DNA of 64,000 nt from Dolichospermum sp. DET69 (GCA_017355425.1 CP070233.1:1094501-1158500), one strand, 5' to 3'; shown: positions 27,956 through 37,357, numbered from the stretch's first letter. The notes: generated by a model not told the origin, from the sequence alone. Numbers and translations: made by a program.

Positions 27956-28735
27956 ATGAATGTATTCACTCTAATTAAGATTAGATCACAGTTAATGAAA
28001 TCTGTATCTTTGGCAATTACCAAAATCAAACCTATTGTATTTATGGTAATGCTTTCTTCATTACTTTTATCAGGTTGTATGAAGTATGATTTAGGAGTAA
28101 ATTTTAACAGCACAAATAATGGTGAATTAGTCCAGCATATTCAGTTATCGGAAAAAATCACGATTTTTAGTAGTGATTATCTATCGCAATGGTTAAAGAC
28201 TTTAGAAAATCGAGCGCGAACATTAGCAGGTTCGATAGAAAGAGTTTCCCCAACAGAAATTCTTGTTAAAATTCCCTTTACTAGTGCGAAGGAATTACAA
28301 GAAAAATTTACTGGCTTTTTCAATACGCGCACATCTGAAGATAGTGATGGTTCAGAAATATCAAATATTACCTCAACTTTAGTTGCAGAAGATACAAATT
28401 TTTTCATATTATCTAGAAATCATCTAGTCTATGATTTAGATTTACGTTCTTTGGCTATGTTGACTACTAAAGATGATAGTTCTATTGTCAATTTGGACTT
28501 TAGCTTACAAACACCTTGGGGAATAAAGAACATTGATAATAGTGAAAATGCTATTCAACCAGAAAAGCATGATAATCAACTAATATGGACAATTAAACCA
28601 GGGGCTATAAATCATATTGATGTAGTTTTTTGGTTACCTAATTTTCTGGGAATTGGGACTTTGTTAATTATTGGATTTGTTTGGTTGGGATTATATCTGA
28701 GATATACATTCTTACCAAGTCCCATTGTTCAGTAA
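27956..28735 (+). CDS. DUF3153 family lipoprotein
   Basis: A 259-residue protein with a lipoprotein signal (hydrophobic stretch, then LLLSGC, lipid Cys near residue 41) and a C-terminal transmembrane helix (GIGTLLIIGFVWLGLYLRY). The central part fits the DUF3153 type of cyanobacteria and chloroplast relatives, whose role is unknown. AGGAG lies 9 bases before ATG 27956; ATG 27995 is an alternative start. It follows the TPR gene in one operon. Confidence 0.8.
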   Translation: MNVFTLIKIRSQLMKSVSLAITKIKPIVFMVMLSSLLLSGCMKYDLGVNFNSTNNGELVQHIQLSEKITIFSSDYLSQWLKTLENRARTLAGSIERVSPTEILVKIPFTSAKELQEKFTGFFNTRTSEDSDGSEISNITSTLVAEDTNFFILSRNHLVYDLDLRSLAMLTTKDDSSIVNLDFSLQTPWGIKNIDNSENAIQPEKHDNQLIWTIKPGAINHIDVVFWLPNFLGIGTLLIIGFVWLGLYLRYTFLPSPIVQ

Positions 28736-28743
28736 TCTAGTAG

Positions 28744-28769
28744 GGTGCGTTAATGAAATGTAACGCACC
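28744..28769 (+). terminator. Perfect 9-bp hairpin after the DUF3153 gene
   Basis: GGTGCGTTA (28744-28752) pairs with TAACGCACC (28761-28769), 8 bases after the stop codon. A half-like copy occurs at 51498, so it is also a dispersed repeat. Confidence 0.55.
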
Positions 28770-28780
28770 GTTATATTGTT

Positions 28781-28910
28781 AGAATCAGGATGTCCAGGAT
28801 TTAAGGATTTTCAGGATTGAGTTATTTTTGCTAAAATAGCGATTGCTCTTAAAATTCACTATATCATTTTGTCAGAATCAGGATATCCAGGATTTGAGGA
28901 TTTACAGGAT
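28781..28910. repeat. Two dispersed AGGATATCCAGGATTTG repeats
   Basis: Copies at 28781-28818 and 28871-28910 read in the orientation opposite to the 10-kb array. The second copy, and about 60 bases after it, resemble the DNA just downstream of the other HNH gene at 32.33-32.43 kb. Confidence 0.8.
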
Positions 28911-28970
28911 AGGGTTATTTTAGAGGATAAAAGATTAAGCGATACCTTCGGTCAGCTTCGCGATCGCTAA

Positions 28971-29750
28971 CTAATTTTGATTGAATATATTCAGATATTT
29001 AACCATATTTTTAATTTGTTCTATGGTATATGGAGGATTTTTTTGATGTATCATTGTATGGCAATTAGGACATACTGGACGTAAATCTTCAATGGGATTA
29101 ACTTCATATTCTTGATTAATTTCAGATAAAGGAATTAAATGATGAACATGAATAAAACTTTTACCTATTTCTCCAAAAGCTTTTTCAAAATTAAATCCAC
29201 AGACATAGCAATTTGTTCCATAATGTTGAATACACTGTTTTCGAGCTTGATTATTTCTTTCATAACGATTTACAGTTATTATTTGTTTTGAACCTTCATA
29301 AAGATTAATAATTTCATCTTTATCTGCTAATTCTTCAGCTAATTTAAAAGATACTTCATTGAAATCATAATTTGATTTTTTATTAACCCAACCTAATTCT
29401 TCTAAAGCCATTGCAACTTCTTCATACATTTGCCACAAAACCTTATTTGGATTATTTTTATCAATATAGCCACCACTGGATAACATAGTCCAATACTTAT
29501 AACTAGGTTCTATTCCAATTGCATCTGATAATAAATGTCCTAAACGACCATAAATAATATTAACACGTGCAAAACCTCCCTTGATTTCTGCTAATTCTGC
29601 AAGTTGTGTTGCTGTAACTATTTTATTAGGAGAATAATATTGTTTTTGAAGTAAGCATCGTTGCTGATCATTTATAGGTGGTTTAATATCTTTAAATCCC
29701 TGAACATATTGTTCTTTTGATGGTAAATTATCAAGTTTATGTATTTTCAT
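28971..29750 (-). CDS. HNH endonuclease, second of the pair flanking RloA/RloB
   Basis: A 259-residue protein. The C-terminal ~100 residues are an HNH nuclease with zinc-binding Cys pairs: CYVCGFNFEKAFGEIG, FIHVHHLIPLSEIN (catalytic His), DLRPVCPNCHTMIH. The N-terminal ~150 residues are unlike the other HNH gene at 32428 and match no family I recognise; they include TATQLAELAEIKGGFARVNI and may sense DNA or a signal. It is the last gene of a minus-strand cluster with RloB and RloA, which suggests a restriction-like defence role. The C-terminal 100 residues are close to identical with those of the other HNH gene. Confidence 0.8.
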   Translation of the reverse strand: MKIHKLDNLPSKEQYVQGFKDIKPPINDQQRCLLQKQYYSPNKIVTATQLAELAEIKGGFARVNIIYGRLGHLLSDAIGIEPSYKYWTMLSSGGYIDKNNPNKVLWQMYEEVAMALEELGWVNKKSNYDFNEVSFKLAEELADKDEIINLYEGSKQIITVNRYERNNQARKQCIQHYGTNCYVCGFNFEKAFGEIGKSFIHVHHLIPLSEINQEYEVNPIEDLRPVCPNCHTMIHQKNPPYTIEQIKNMVKYLNIFNQN

Positions 29751-29885
29751 GCTTTTCTAAAAGCTCACTTTTTTTAAAAATTTTAGTCTTCACTTGCATC
29801 TCTATTTAAACTAATAGCAATTTGTATATTAAAAAGCATTAAACAAATATAACATACTTCTAATTGACTATATCACAAAAAGCGA

Positions 29886-30590
29886 TTATTCATTCTTCTT
29901 TTCTGATGTAAAAATGACTTGATTAAGTTTTTCCACTAATTTATAAACAGTTGTTGATGGATTGATATTGTGTCTTTTAATTCTTTCCTCTATGGTTAAT
30001 TTATCATCATCTACTTCCCTCTCATTACCATAGCTTAACCAAAGTTTTCTAGCAAATTTAATAGCATTAGATTGTTTATCTTTTAATTTTTCATACATAT
30101 CTTCAGAATTTTTCTCGTATTTTTCACCCAATCTTGTTTTTGCACTTAGCATATTTTCATAATTACTTCGATGAGTTTCACTTTGATAATATTCATAATG
30201 CAATAAATACCATAATTCAAAAGCATCATTAGAAACCGCTAAATTTAATTGATTTTCTATTGCTAATCTAATCGCTTCATTAAAATTTTGCTGATTATTA
30301 TTTTCACGCTTTAAGTCTCTATCAAATACACACCAAACTTCATCATCTTCATAATTACCTTGTTCTTTTAACTTTTTAGCTATTGTAACAACTGTTATTC
30401 CTACCGCACCCAATCCTTTAATAGTAATATATAGAGTTTTATTAGCGTGTGCTATTTTTTGAAACCCTTCAAAATAATTTGGTTCAGTTTCTTCCCCTTC
30501 ACAAACAATCAAAAATGTTTTTCCTTTTGATCTACCACTTACTTTCCTTTGAGAATACATTGAATTATTTCTTGAATTTTGTCTTGCCAT
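29886..30590 (-). CDS. RloB-like protein (AbiL-ii type)
   Basis: A 234-residue RloB-family protein. The N-terminal core KTFLIVCEGEETEPNYFEGF is diagnostic; it carries TOPRIM-like acidic residues, with DDEVWCVFDRD near residue 90 and NDAFELWYLLHYEYY near 115. RloB partners an ABC-type ATPase (RloA) in AbiL-like and PARIS-related defence pairs, where the second protein is a nuclease-like effector released when the ATPase senses phage. It starts 2 bases after the RloA stop codon, so it is co-translated with it. Confidence 0.85.
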   Translation of the reverse strand: MARQNSRNNSMYSQRKVSGRSKGKTFLIVCEGEETEPNYFEGFQKIAHANKTLYITIKGLGAVGITVVTIAKKLKEQGNYEDDEVWCVFDRDLKRENNNQQNFNEAIRLAIENQLNLAVSNDAFELWYLLHYEYYQSETHRSNYENMLSAKTRLGEKYEKNSEDMYEKLKDKQSNAIKFARKLWLSYGNEREVDDDKLTIEERIKRHNINPSTTVYKLVEKLNQVIFTSEKKNE

Positions 30591-30592
30591 TT

Positions 30593-31903
30593 TTAATCAT
30601 TAGATAATAGATTTTTAAAATTACCAATAAAGGGAATTGCTCCATATCTTCCGCGAATATAATCTGCTTCCAAAGGATCATCTTCTGCAATATCATCATA
30701 TTCAGCTAAAGAATATAAATCGGTTGCTCCTTGTTGATTTTTTTCGGTAAACCAGATTTGATCTCTTCTTAATAATCTACCACCAAATAAATTAGGATTG
30801 AGTAAATTAGTATCATGAGTCATAAAAATAAGCTGTGCAGATTTTGAATTATATTTTTTTGAATTAAACAACTCAATAATTTTATGAGTAATGATAGGAT
30901 GTAATTTTGCATCCAATTCATCTATAATTAAAATTTGACTAAACCTCAAAGCGTGTAAAAGTAAGGCTGAAAAATAAAATAGCTTTTTCGTTCCTTCAGA
31001 TTCATTTTCTTCCAAGTCAAATTTCTCAACTCCAATTGCTTCACCATTTTCATTATATTTTTCGTGAGACGTTTGGATACTAGATAATTCACCCGAAGAT
31101 GAGCGGAGAATTATACTTTTTAATTCATCTGGTATGGATAATGGCAAATTTTCTAAAGATATTTTTTCTTTGGTAATATTGATATCTTGAATTGATAAAT
31201 CTAAATCTTTAATTAATTTAATACTATCTTTTTTGATTAAAGGAGACTCAAGCAATTTTAAAGTAACTGTTTTATAAAAGTTATCATGTATTCCTGAACC
31301 AGATATAACTTGACAATTAGCAAACCATTTTATTATTTCAGCAGAAATTTTACCATTAAACTGTGCTACAACAGAAAGAAAAAGAGAATTATGTTTAGTC
31401 TTATCTTCTAATTTTAATCCTTCTTGAAAAGATTTTTGATTGATTTTAAATCTGTTGCCATTTCTTTGAAATAATTGATACTCTTGAACTTTACCCTTGA
31501 AAAATAGCCATTCCTGAACAACTTTATCTTTAGATACTTTAAAACCATATTTATATATTTTTTTGTTTAGATACAAAGTTGCTTGAAAAAAAGATGGTTT
31601 ATCTTCTGTTTCTGTACTAAGTCTGAAAGGTTCAACTGCAATATCATCTGTGAATTGCATTTCTTTAGAAGAATTAATCACGAAGTCTTTCATAAAACCA
31701 AATGCTTTAGCAAGATTGCTTTTTCCACTAGCATTAGCACCATAAATAGCCGTTGTTTTCAGTAATTTCAATTCTTCATTAACTGAAAATACATTATTTT
31801 CATCTAATTCTGCATTTTGACTCTGAATATCAGAAGCAACCATACTAAAAGTAACTGTATCTTTAAAAGACAGAAAATTCCCCACTTGAAATTCAATTAG
31901 CAT
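30593..31903 (-). CDS. RloA-like AAA/ABC-type ATPase (AbiL-i type)
   Basis: A 436-residue ATPase of the AAA-15/21 (OLD/RloA) group. It has Walker A at residues 55-63 (GANASGKSN), a signature-like SSGEL, Walker B as ILIIDELDAKLHP near residue 325 and an H-loop-like FMTHDTNLL. All catalytic motifs are present, so it should be active. With RloB it forms an AbiL-like pair known for abortive infection against phage. It is preceded by a small antitoxin gene and an HNH nuclease gene on the same strand. Confidence 0.87.
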   Translation of the reverse strand: MLIEFQVGNFLSFKDTVTFSMVASDIQSQNAELDENNVFSVNEELKLLKTTAIYGANASGKSNLAKAFGFMKDFVINSSKEMQFTDDIAVEPFRLSTETEDKPSFFQATLYLNKKIYKYGFKVSKDKVVQEWLFFKGKVQEYQLFQRNGNRFKINQKSFQEGLKLEDKTKHNSLFLSVVAQFNGKISAEIIKWFANCQVISGSGIHDNFYKTVTLKLLESPLIKKDSIKLIKDLDLSIQDINITKEKISLENLPLSIPDELKSIILRSSSGELSSIQTSHEKYNENGEAIGVEKFDLEENESEGTKKLFYFSALLLHALRFSQILIIDELDAKLHPIITHKIIELFNSKKYNSKSAQLIFMTHDTNLLNPNLFGGRLLRRDQIWFTEKNQQGATDLYSLAEYDDIAEDDPLEADYIRGRYGAIPFIGNFKNLLSND

Positions 31904-32007
31904 GAATTTAATTTACTCCTTTGTTTATATTTTTATCTACTAGTAAGTTAGAATTAGAACATATTTTGGCGAAAGTAACATATTACCACCGTTCATTTGC
32001 TTCTTCT

Positions 32008-32064
32008 CTAGTCAGTGGTTGAAAATTCTTTTAAAAATTTCTTTGTATATTCAACTTTCCACAT
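32008..32064 (-). pseudogene. Truncated RelE-type toxin
   Basis: ATG 32064 overlaps the antitoxin stop by 14 bases and starts MWKVEYTKKFLKEFSTTD, the typical RelE beginning, but stops after 18 codons. Fewer than 20 of about 85 codons remain. In another frame the next bases read QPLTREEANERW, a fragment of unknown origin. Confidence 0.7.
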
Positions 32065-32263
32065 TTCTATTTTTCAGCATTTGTAAATATTGTATAGCTT
32101 CATTTTTAGATAAAACTTGATCAGTTTCTACTTCTTCCATTAGTTTTGCTAATCCATAATTTTCTAATATTTCTTCTATTTGTTCAAATTCAGTAATAGG
32201 AATTTGTACAGCAATTGGTTTTTGATTTTGATCTAAAACATAATTTTTATTGATTTGTAGCAT
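32051..32263 (-). CDS. Orphan antitoxin of the broken RelE
   Basis: A 70-residue acidic protein starting MLQINKNYVLDQNQKPIAVQ, a pattern common in cyanobacterial Phd/RelB-type antitoxins that pair with RelE toxins. The partner gene is truncated (32008-32064), so this may be silent or act in trans. It lies about 150 bases upstream of RloA on the same strand. The start at 32263 avoids 23 residues read from the repeat upstream. Confidence 0.7.
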   Translation of the reverse strand: MLQINKNYVLDQNQKPIAVQIPITEFEQIEEILENYGLAKLMEEVETDQVLSKNEAIQYLQMLKNRNVES

Positions 32264-32310
32264 TGAATTAACTCCTAAATCATTAGGAATATTATAGCAT
32301 ATTGTCTGAT

Positions 32311-32366
32311 AGCGTAGCGTGGCGCAAGCCATATCAGGATATCCAGGATTTGAGGATTTACAGGAT
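32311..32366. repeat. Dispersed repeat carrying a nested 22-24-base element
   Basis: The unit ATATCAGGATATCCAGGATTTG (32331 on) is the dispersed family; AGCGTAGCGTGGCGCAAGCCAT (32311-32332) is inserted at the same site as in the last unit of the 10-kb array. Confidence 0.78.
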
Positions 32367-32427
32367 GGAGTTATTTTTGAGGATGAGACATTAAGTAATC
32401 AATCTCTCTTCTTATTCACTATATCAG

Positions 32428-33189
32428 CTATTGAAGCATATTTTTAATTTCTTCTATAGTATATGGTGGATTTTTTCGATGTATCATGGCATGACAATTA
32501 GGACATACTGGACGTAAATCTTGAATTGGATCAATTTCATATTCTTGATTAATTTCAGATAAAGGAATTAAATGATGAACATGAATAAATTCTTGACCAA
32601 TTTCACCATAAATTTTTTCAAAGTTCACCCCACATACATAACAATTTATATCATAGTATTTAATACATATTTTTCGACCTTGATTATTTCTTTCATAAGC
32701 ATTAACTGTTACTTGTCTAACAGATCCTTCTGTTAAAATTTGTGTGTCGTTTACTTCATCAGGAAATAGTGTGATATTATCTATTTCAGTGGTTAATTGA
32801 TCAGAATAAAAAAAGTCTTTAAAATCTTGTTTTGGATTACTTAAAATTTTACATACTAACTCATATAATTCATTTTCAGAATATGTTTTAAATGCGTTAT
32901 AAATTTCTTTAACAACACCAGTAAATGGCATTTTATCATAGCCTTTGCGACGATTATTATGATAAGGATCAAATTTATCTCTACACTGTTTAAATGTAGT
33001 ATCTTTGATTTCAAATATAGAGGATATTCTCATATGTGTTTCCCCTTTATTTCCAAAACATAAATTCCTAAATTTGGTATAAGCATATTCATCAAATCTG
33101 GAAATATAATAACCTACTATATACGAATAGGGACAATTACAGTTACTAAATGAATCTATAAGAGTATTCCAACTATCAGGTTTCTTCAT
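32428..33189 (-). CDS. HNH endonuclease, first of the pair flanking RloA/RloB
   Basis: A 253-residue protein. The C-terminal ~100 residues are an HNH nuclease almost identical to the gene at 28971: CYVCGVNFEKIYGEIG, FIHVHHLIPLSEIN, DLRPVCPNCHAMIH. The N-terminal ~150 residues (CPYSYIVGYYISRFDEYAYT, FGNKGETHMRISSIFEI) are entirely different from that gene and unfamiliar, suggesting a distinct targeting domain. I chose ATG 33189 over an upstream TTG. It is first of a five-gene minus-strand run with the antitoxin, RloA, RloB and the second HNH gene. Confidence 0.8.
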   Translation of the reverse strand: MKKPDSWNTLIDSFSNCNCPYSYIVGYYISRFDEYAYTKFRNLCFGNKGETHMRISSIFEIKDTTFKQCRDKFDPYHNNRRKGYDKMPFTGVVKEIYNAFKTYSENELYELVCKILSNPKQDFKDFFYSDQLTTEIDNITLFPDEVNDTQILTEGSVRQVTVNAYERNNQGRKICIKYYDINCYVCGVNFEKIYGEIGQEFIHVHHLIPLSEINQEYEIDPIQDLRPVCPNCHAMIHRKNPPYTIEEIKNMLQ

Positions 33190-33191
33190 AA

Positions 33192-33290
33192 TCAAAAATT
33201 TGTGATTTCTATTTTGTGATAATCTAAATTATAAATATCATCTTCTGGATCATTCCACTCCGCAAGTCCTGTTTCTGCTAATTCTATAAA
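33192..33290 (-). pseudogene. C-terminal relic of an antitoxin-like gene
   Basis: Minus-strand frame reading FIELAETGLAEWNDPEDDIY, then NLDYHKIEITNF and stop at 33192. The EWNDPEDDIY pattern is common at the end of small cyanobacterial antitoxin-like proteins. No start remains. It directly follows the 71-residue gene at 33306. Confidence 0.5.
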
Positions 33291-33305
33291 GTAGCAACAA
33301 AAATT

Positions 33306-33521
33306 TTATTCTTCACTTACATCTCTCCCCAAACTAATCGCAAGTTTAACCGAAAAATCTTCAGGAGCATCAATAGATATTTCTCTTAATTTAGACATTA
33401 AGCTCGGCTTTTTCACTGGCTTTTCTGCACTACTTAATTGTTCAATTAATCCATAAACTTGATTAAGTTCTTCTTGTGTTAAATTTTCTAATTTTTCTTG
33501 AATTATTTGTTTTGTAACCAT
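33306..33521 (-). CDS. Small antitoxin-like protein
   Basis: A 71-residue protein with an N-terminal helix pair (MVTKQIIQEKLENLTQEELN, VYGLIEQLSS) and an acidic C-terminus (SLGRDVSEE). This looks like a DUF2281-type or related small antitoxin, common beside PIN or MazF genes. No intact toxin adjoins it. Function is inferred from shape and neighbourhood only. Confidence 0.55.
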   Translation of the reverse strand: MVTKQIIQEKLENLTQEELNQVYGLIEQLSSAEKPVKKPSLMSKLREISIDAPEDFSVKLAISLGRDVSEE

Positions 33522-33552
33522 AGTAAATTACCTAGAATAAAGATTCTATTCA

Positions 33553-33625
33553 AAATTATAATCTATAAATTGTTTGTTTCTGACAAATTCGTTTACCAGT
33601 AACTCCTGTAACAATTCCTTTACAA
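33553..33625. repeat. 73-bp direct repeat, copy 1 (left of TA module)
   Basis: Matches 34279-34351 closely, including the exact core TCTGACAAATTCGTTTACCA and GTAACTCCTGTAACAATTCC. The toxin-antitoxin genes at 33671-34230 lie between the copies. Confidence 0.8.
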
Positions 33626-33670
33626 CTAAACGCTAAAACTTGCTCAAAGCTGTAAAATTTAACTTATATT

Positions 33671-34006
33671 TTACCTATACAAAGCCAGAATACCAGTATT
33701 TTGATCTTCAGCAAAAGATAAAATAATTTCGTAGTTATTTCTAAGCATTAATTCTATGGTTTTAGTTGAACAATTTCCTGAACGAATCCAAATTACTTTA
33801 GGCGGAAAACCTCTCAGAATTGATAATTCATTAAAATCCGCATCTTTGGTAACAATAATATAGTCTTGATTTTTGGCAATCTCCCACACTGTATAATCTG
33901 ATTCTTGATCTAATTGCATTAAATAAAGATGATTAGAATTAGGATAAAGATCAGCCAAAGAATTAACTAAACTGGGTGATAAATTATGATCAAAAAGTAG
34001 TTTCAT
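33671..34006 (-). CDS. DUF5615 PIN-like toxin
   Basis: A 111-residue PIN-like protein (DUF5615). It starts MKLLFDHNLSPSLVNSLADL, with the first catalytic Asp, then IIVTKDADFNELSILRGFPP and VIWIRSGNCSTKTIELML, the family's usual blocks. Such proteins are putative RNase toxins paired with DUF433 antitoxins. The gene overlaps the DUF433 gene by 4 bases (ATGA). Confidence 0.88.
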   Translation of the reverse strand: MKLLFDHNLSPSLVNSLADLYPNSNHLYLMQLDQESDYTVWEIAKNQDYIIVTKDADFNELSILRGFPPKVIWIRSGNCSTKTIELMLRNNYEIILSFAEDQNTGILALYR

Positions 34007-34230
34007 GAATTAACTAAAATGGTTTGACGTTCACGATCTGCTGCATAACTTAAACAGGCTAAAATATCTTCTTTAGTTAAATAAGGAAAATCGGCTAATA
34101 TTTCTTCAAAAGTCATTCCTGATGCTAAATAAGAAAGAACATCATAAACAGTAATTCTCATACCTCTAATACAAGGTTTTCCGCTTCTCTTTCCAGGTTC
34201 TATGGTAATAATATTTTTGTATGACATCAT
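34003..34230 (-). CDS. DUF433 antitoxin
   Basis: A 75-residue DUF433 protein: IITIEPGKRSGKPCIRGMRI, then TVYDVLSYLASGMTFEEILA and DFPYLTKEDILACLSYAAD, which is the family's full pattern with a helix-turn-helix. It should neutralise the overlapping DUF5615 toxin. AAGGAG precedes two adjacent ATGs (34230, 34227), and either could be used. Confidence 0.9.
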   Translation of the reverse strand: MMSYKNIITIEPGKRSGKPCIRGMRITVYDVLSYLASGMTFEEILADFPYLTKEDILACLSYAADRERQTILVNS

Positions 34231-34278
34231 GAACTCCTTATCAACATTATTACTTAGTCAATGTAAACTTTACTTCTT

Positions 34279-34351
34279 AAATTATAACCCATAAACTGTC
34301 TAATTCTGACAAATTCGTTTACCAGTAACTCCTGTAACAATTCCCTTACAA
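34279..34351. repeat. 73-bp direct repeat, copy 2 (acnB leader)
   Basis: Second copy of the repeat at 33553-33625. It ends about 46 bases before the acnB start, so it is likely the original and copy 1 the duplicate. Confidence 0.8.
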
Positions 34352-34397
34352 TAAAATAATAATCAAAGCAAGACATTACAGGAGAAAAATCTAAACC

Positions 34398-37028
34398 ATG
34401 CTACAAGAATATCGTCAACAGGTTGCCGAACGCGCCCAACTGGGTATTCCCCCTTTACCATTAGACGCACAACAAACATCAGTATTGTGTGAATTACTGA
34501 AAAATCCCCCTACAGGCGAAGAAGAGTTATTATTAAATTTATTACGCGATCGCATTCCCCCTGGAGTAGATCAAGCTGCTTATGTAAAAGCTGGATTTCT
34601 GACTGGAATTGCTAAAGGAGAAATTACCAGTCCTTTAGTTTCTCCAATTGACGCAGTAGAATTACTGGGAACGATGATTGGTGGTTACAATGTTCAATCC
34701 TTAATTGATCTACTGCAAGTTTCCAGCAGTTCTGTATCAGAATCTTCAGAAACACCGTTGGTAATGGGAGGAGAAGGAAGAGAACAAATCGCCGCTTATG
34801 CAGCCAACGCCCTCAGCAAAATTATGTTGGTGTATGATGCGTTTCATGATGTTTTGGAATTGTCGAAAACCAACCCCTACGCCAAACAAGTGGTAAACTC
34901 ATGGGCAGAAGCAGAATGGTTTACTTTGCGTCCCACATTACCAGAATTTATCACCGTTACCGTTTTCAAAGTTCCCGGAGAAACTAACACCGACGACTTA
35001 TCACCCGCAACCCACGCTACAACCAGACCGGATATTCCTTTACACGCTTTGGCGATGTTGGAAACTCGTCAACCCGGAAGTTTAGACACCATTGCAGAGT
35101 TAAAGAAAAAAGGTTATCCGATTGCTTACGTCGGTGATGTCGTTGGTACAGGTTCTTCTCGTAAGTCTGCAATCAATTCTGTATTATGGCATTTGGGCAA
35201 TGATATTCCCTTTGTGCCAAACAAACGGGCTGGAGGTTATGTATTAGGAAGTGCGATCGCTCCTATCTTTTTTAACACAGCCGAAGATGCCGGTGCATTA
35301 CCCATTCAATGCGATGTCAGCAAAATGGCAACCGGCGACGTAATCACTATTTATCCCTACAAAGGAAGTATTCTCAATGCCGCAGGAGAAGTAGTTTCCA
35401 CCTTCAGCCTCAAACCTGACACTATTTTAGACGAAGTTCGCGCCGGTGGACGGATTCCTTTATTAATTGGGCGTACCCTCACCGATAAAACCCGTCAAGC
35501 ATTAGGTTTAGCACCCAGCAAATTATTTATTCGTCCTCAAGCCCCAGCGGACACCGGCAAAGGCTACACATTGGCACAGAAAATGGTCGGGAAAGCCAGT
35601 GGTTTACCGGGAGTACGTCCAGGGACATCTTGCGAACCAATCATGACTACAGTGGGTTCTCAGGATACTACAGGCCCAATGACAAGGGATGAATTAAAAG
35701 AACTCGCTTGTCTCGGTTTCAGTGCAGACTTGGTAATGCAAAGTTTCTGTCACACAGCCGCATATCCTAAACCTGTGGACATTAAAACCCACCAAGAACT
35801 ACCCGACTTCATTTCCTCTCGTGGTGGTGTGGCGTTGCGTCCTGGAGATGGTATCATTCACTCCTGGTTAAACCGGATGTTATTACCCGACACCGTGGGA
35901 ACCGGTGGAGATTCCCATACCCGTTTCCCGTTAGGAATATCCTTCCCTGCTGGTTCTGGGTTAGTGGCGTTTGCGGGGGCTTTGGGTGTCATGCCTTTGG
36001 ATATGCCCGAATCAGTTTTGGTCAGATTTACAGGGGAATTACAACCAGGAATAACTCTCCGAGATATTGTTAACGCCATACCTTATGTTGCCATGCAAAA
36101 AGGTTTGTTAACAGCAGATAAGCAGAACAAGAAAAATGTTTTCTCTGGCAAGATTTTGGAAATTGAAGGTTTACCAAATTTGAAAGTTGAACAAGCTTTT
36201 GAATTAACCGACGCTTCCGCAGAACGTTCTTGTGCTGGTTGTACAATTAAGTTGAGTGAAGAAACAATTGCGGAATATTTGCGTTCCAATATTGCTTTGT
36301 TGAAAAATATGGTAGCACGGGGTTATAGTGATGCCAGAACCATGATGCGTCGAGTAGCCAAAATGCAAGAATGGTTGGACAATCCTGTATTATTATCGGC
36401 TGACGCTGATGCGGAATATGCAGAAATAATTGAAATTGATTTAAGCCAAATCAAAGAACCAATTGTGGCTGCTCCCAATGACCCAGATAATGTTAAGTTA
36501 TTATCGGAAGTTGCCAATGATCCTGTACAAGAAGTATTTGTGGGTTCTTGTATGACAAATATCGGACATTATCGAGCAACTGCGAAGGTTTTGGAAGGTG
36601 CAGGGGAAGTGAAAGCGCGGTTGTGGATAGCGCCGCCAACTCGCATGGATGAACACCAATTAAAGGCAGAAGGTGTTTATAATGTTTTCGTAGCTGCAAA
36701 TGCCAGAACTGAGATTCCCGGATGCAGTTTATGTATGGGAAATCAGGCGCGAGTTGATGATAATACAACGGTGTTTTCTACCTCGACTCGTAATTTCAAT
36801 AATCGCATGGGTAAAGGCGCTCAAGTTTATTTAGGTTCGGCGGAATTAGCAGCAGTTTGTGCGTTGTTGGGACGTATTCCTAATGTGCAGGAATATATGG
36901 ATATTGTCGCGGAGAGAATTCATCCTTTTGCTGATGATTTGTATCGCTATTTGAACTTTGATCAAATTGTTGGTTTTGAGGATGAAGGTAGGGTGATTTC
37001 TCAGGAGGAACAAGCTTTGTTGGTATAA
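34398..37028 (+). CDS. acnB: Aconitate hydratase B
   Basis: An 876-residue bifunctional aconitase B / 2-methylisocitrate dehydratase, the only aconitase type of most cyanobacteria, acting in the TCA branch that makes 2-oxoglutarate for nitrogen assimilation. The cluster Cys residues are in [13 protein letters not shown] and [12 protein letters not shown]. The N-terminal HEAT-like domain ([16 protein letters not shown]) and [11 protein letters not shown] block confirm AcnB. Length matches the family. AGGAG precedes ATG 34398 by about 14 bases. It is monocistronic; a repeat-rich gap follows. Confidence 0.97.
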   Translation: MLQEYRQQVAERAQLGIPPLPLDAQQTSVLCELLKNPPTGEEELLLNLLRDRIPPGVDQAAYVKAGFLTGIAKGEITSPLVSPIDAVELLGTMIGGYNVQSLIDLLQVSSSSVSESSETPLVMGGEGREQIAAYAANALSKIMLVYDAFHDVLELSKTNPYAKQVVNSWAEAEWFTLRPTLPEFITVTVFKVPGETNTDDLSPATHATTRPDIPLHALAMLETRQPGSLDTIAELKKKGYPIAYVGDVVGTGSSRKSAINSVLWHLGNDIPFVPNKRAGGYVLGSAIAPIFFNTAEDAGALPIQCDVSKMATGDVITIYPYKGSILNAAGEVVSTFSLKPDTILDEVRAGGRIPLLIGRTLTDKTRQALGLAPSKLFIRPQAPADTGKGYTLAQKMVGKASGLPGVRPGTSCEPIMTTVGSQDTTGPMTRDELKELACLGFSADLVMQSFCHTAAYPKPVDIKTHQELPDFISSRGGVALRPGDGIIHSWLNRMLLPDTVGTGGDSHTRFPLGISFPAGSGLVAFAGALGVMPLDMPESVLVRFTGELQPGITLRDIVNAIPYVAMQKGLLTADKQNKKNVFSGKILEIEGLPNLKVEQAFELTDASAERSCAGCTIKLSEETIAEYLRSNIALLKNMVARGYSDARTMMRRVAKMQEWLDNPVLLSADADAEYAEIIEIDLSQIKEPIVAAPNDPDNVKLLSEVANDPVQEVFVGSCMTNIGHYRATAKVLEGAGEVKARLWIAPPTRMDEHQLKAEGVYNVFVAANARTEIPGCSLCMGNQARVDDNTTVFSTSTRNFNNRMGKGAQVYLGSAELAAVCALLGRIPNVQEYMDIVAERIHPFADDLYRYLNFDQIVGFEDEGRVISQEEQALLV

Positions 37029-37039
37029 TGTAGTTTAGG

Positions 37040-37178
37040 GTGGGTCTTGATGGACTCACCTGAATTTTAGGAAGTTAGAGACTTCCAAATAAAAAAATAC
37101 CCCAAAATTTCTTGTGGTGCAGGCATAAAAAGCCTGCTAATAATATTAGGACGGGCAAGATGCCCATCCCACAAGATT
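37040..37178. repeat. Cluster of intergenic hairpins after acnB
   Basis: Stems include GTGGGTC/GACTCAC, GGAAGT/ACTTCC, GCAGGC/GCCTGC and GGGCAAGATGCCC. Partly matching units occur at 39963-40060. The remaining sequence to 37348 has no gene. The first hairpins could end acnB transcription. Confidence 0.6.
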
Positions 37179-37357
37179 GGATAGCGAAGTGCTGCTGCAA
37201 GCAGTTCATCTTTTTTATGGAGTTCTCTTAATACAATTATTAAGATTCTTTACACTCCACATTAATTTATTCCTGTGGTAAAATACAATTAATTATTCTA
37301 TGTCACTTAATCAACAAATCTCTGATTGTAAACATTAACGAAAATAAATTGTCAACT

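Noticed and set aside
36493-36768. 91-codon minus-strand frame
   Set aside because: It is antisense to acnB, across its iron-sulfur cysteine motifs.
37349-37357. TTG 37349 as start of the DUF262 gene
   Set aside because: ATG 37358 lies three codons later and is the more usual start; the extra residues are not conserved-looking.
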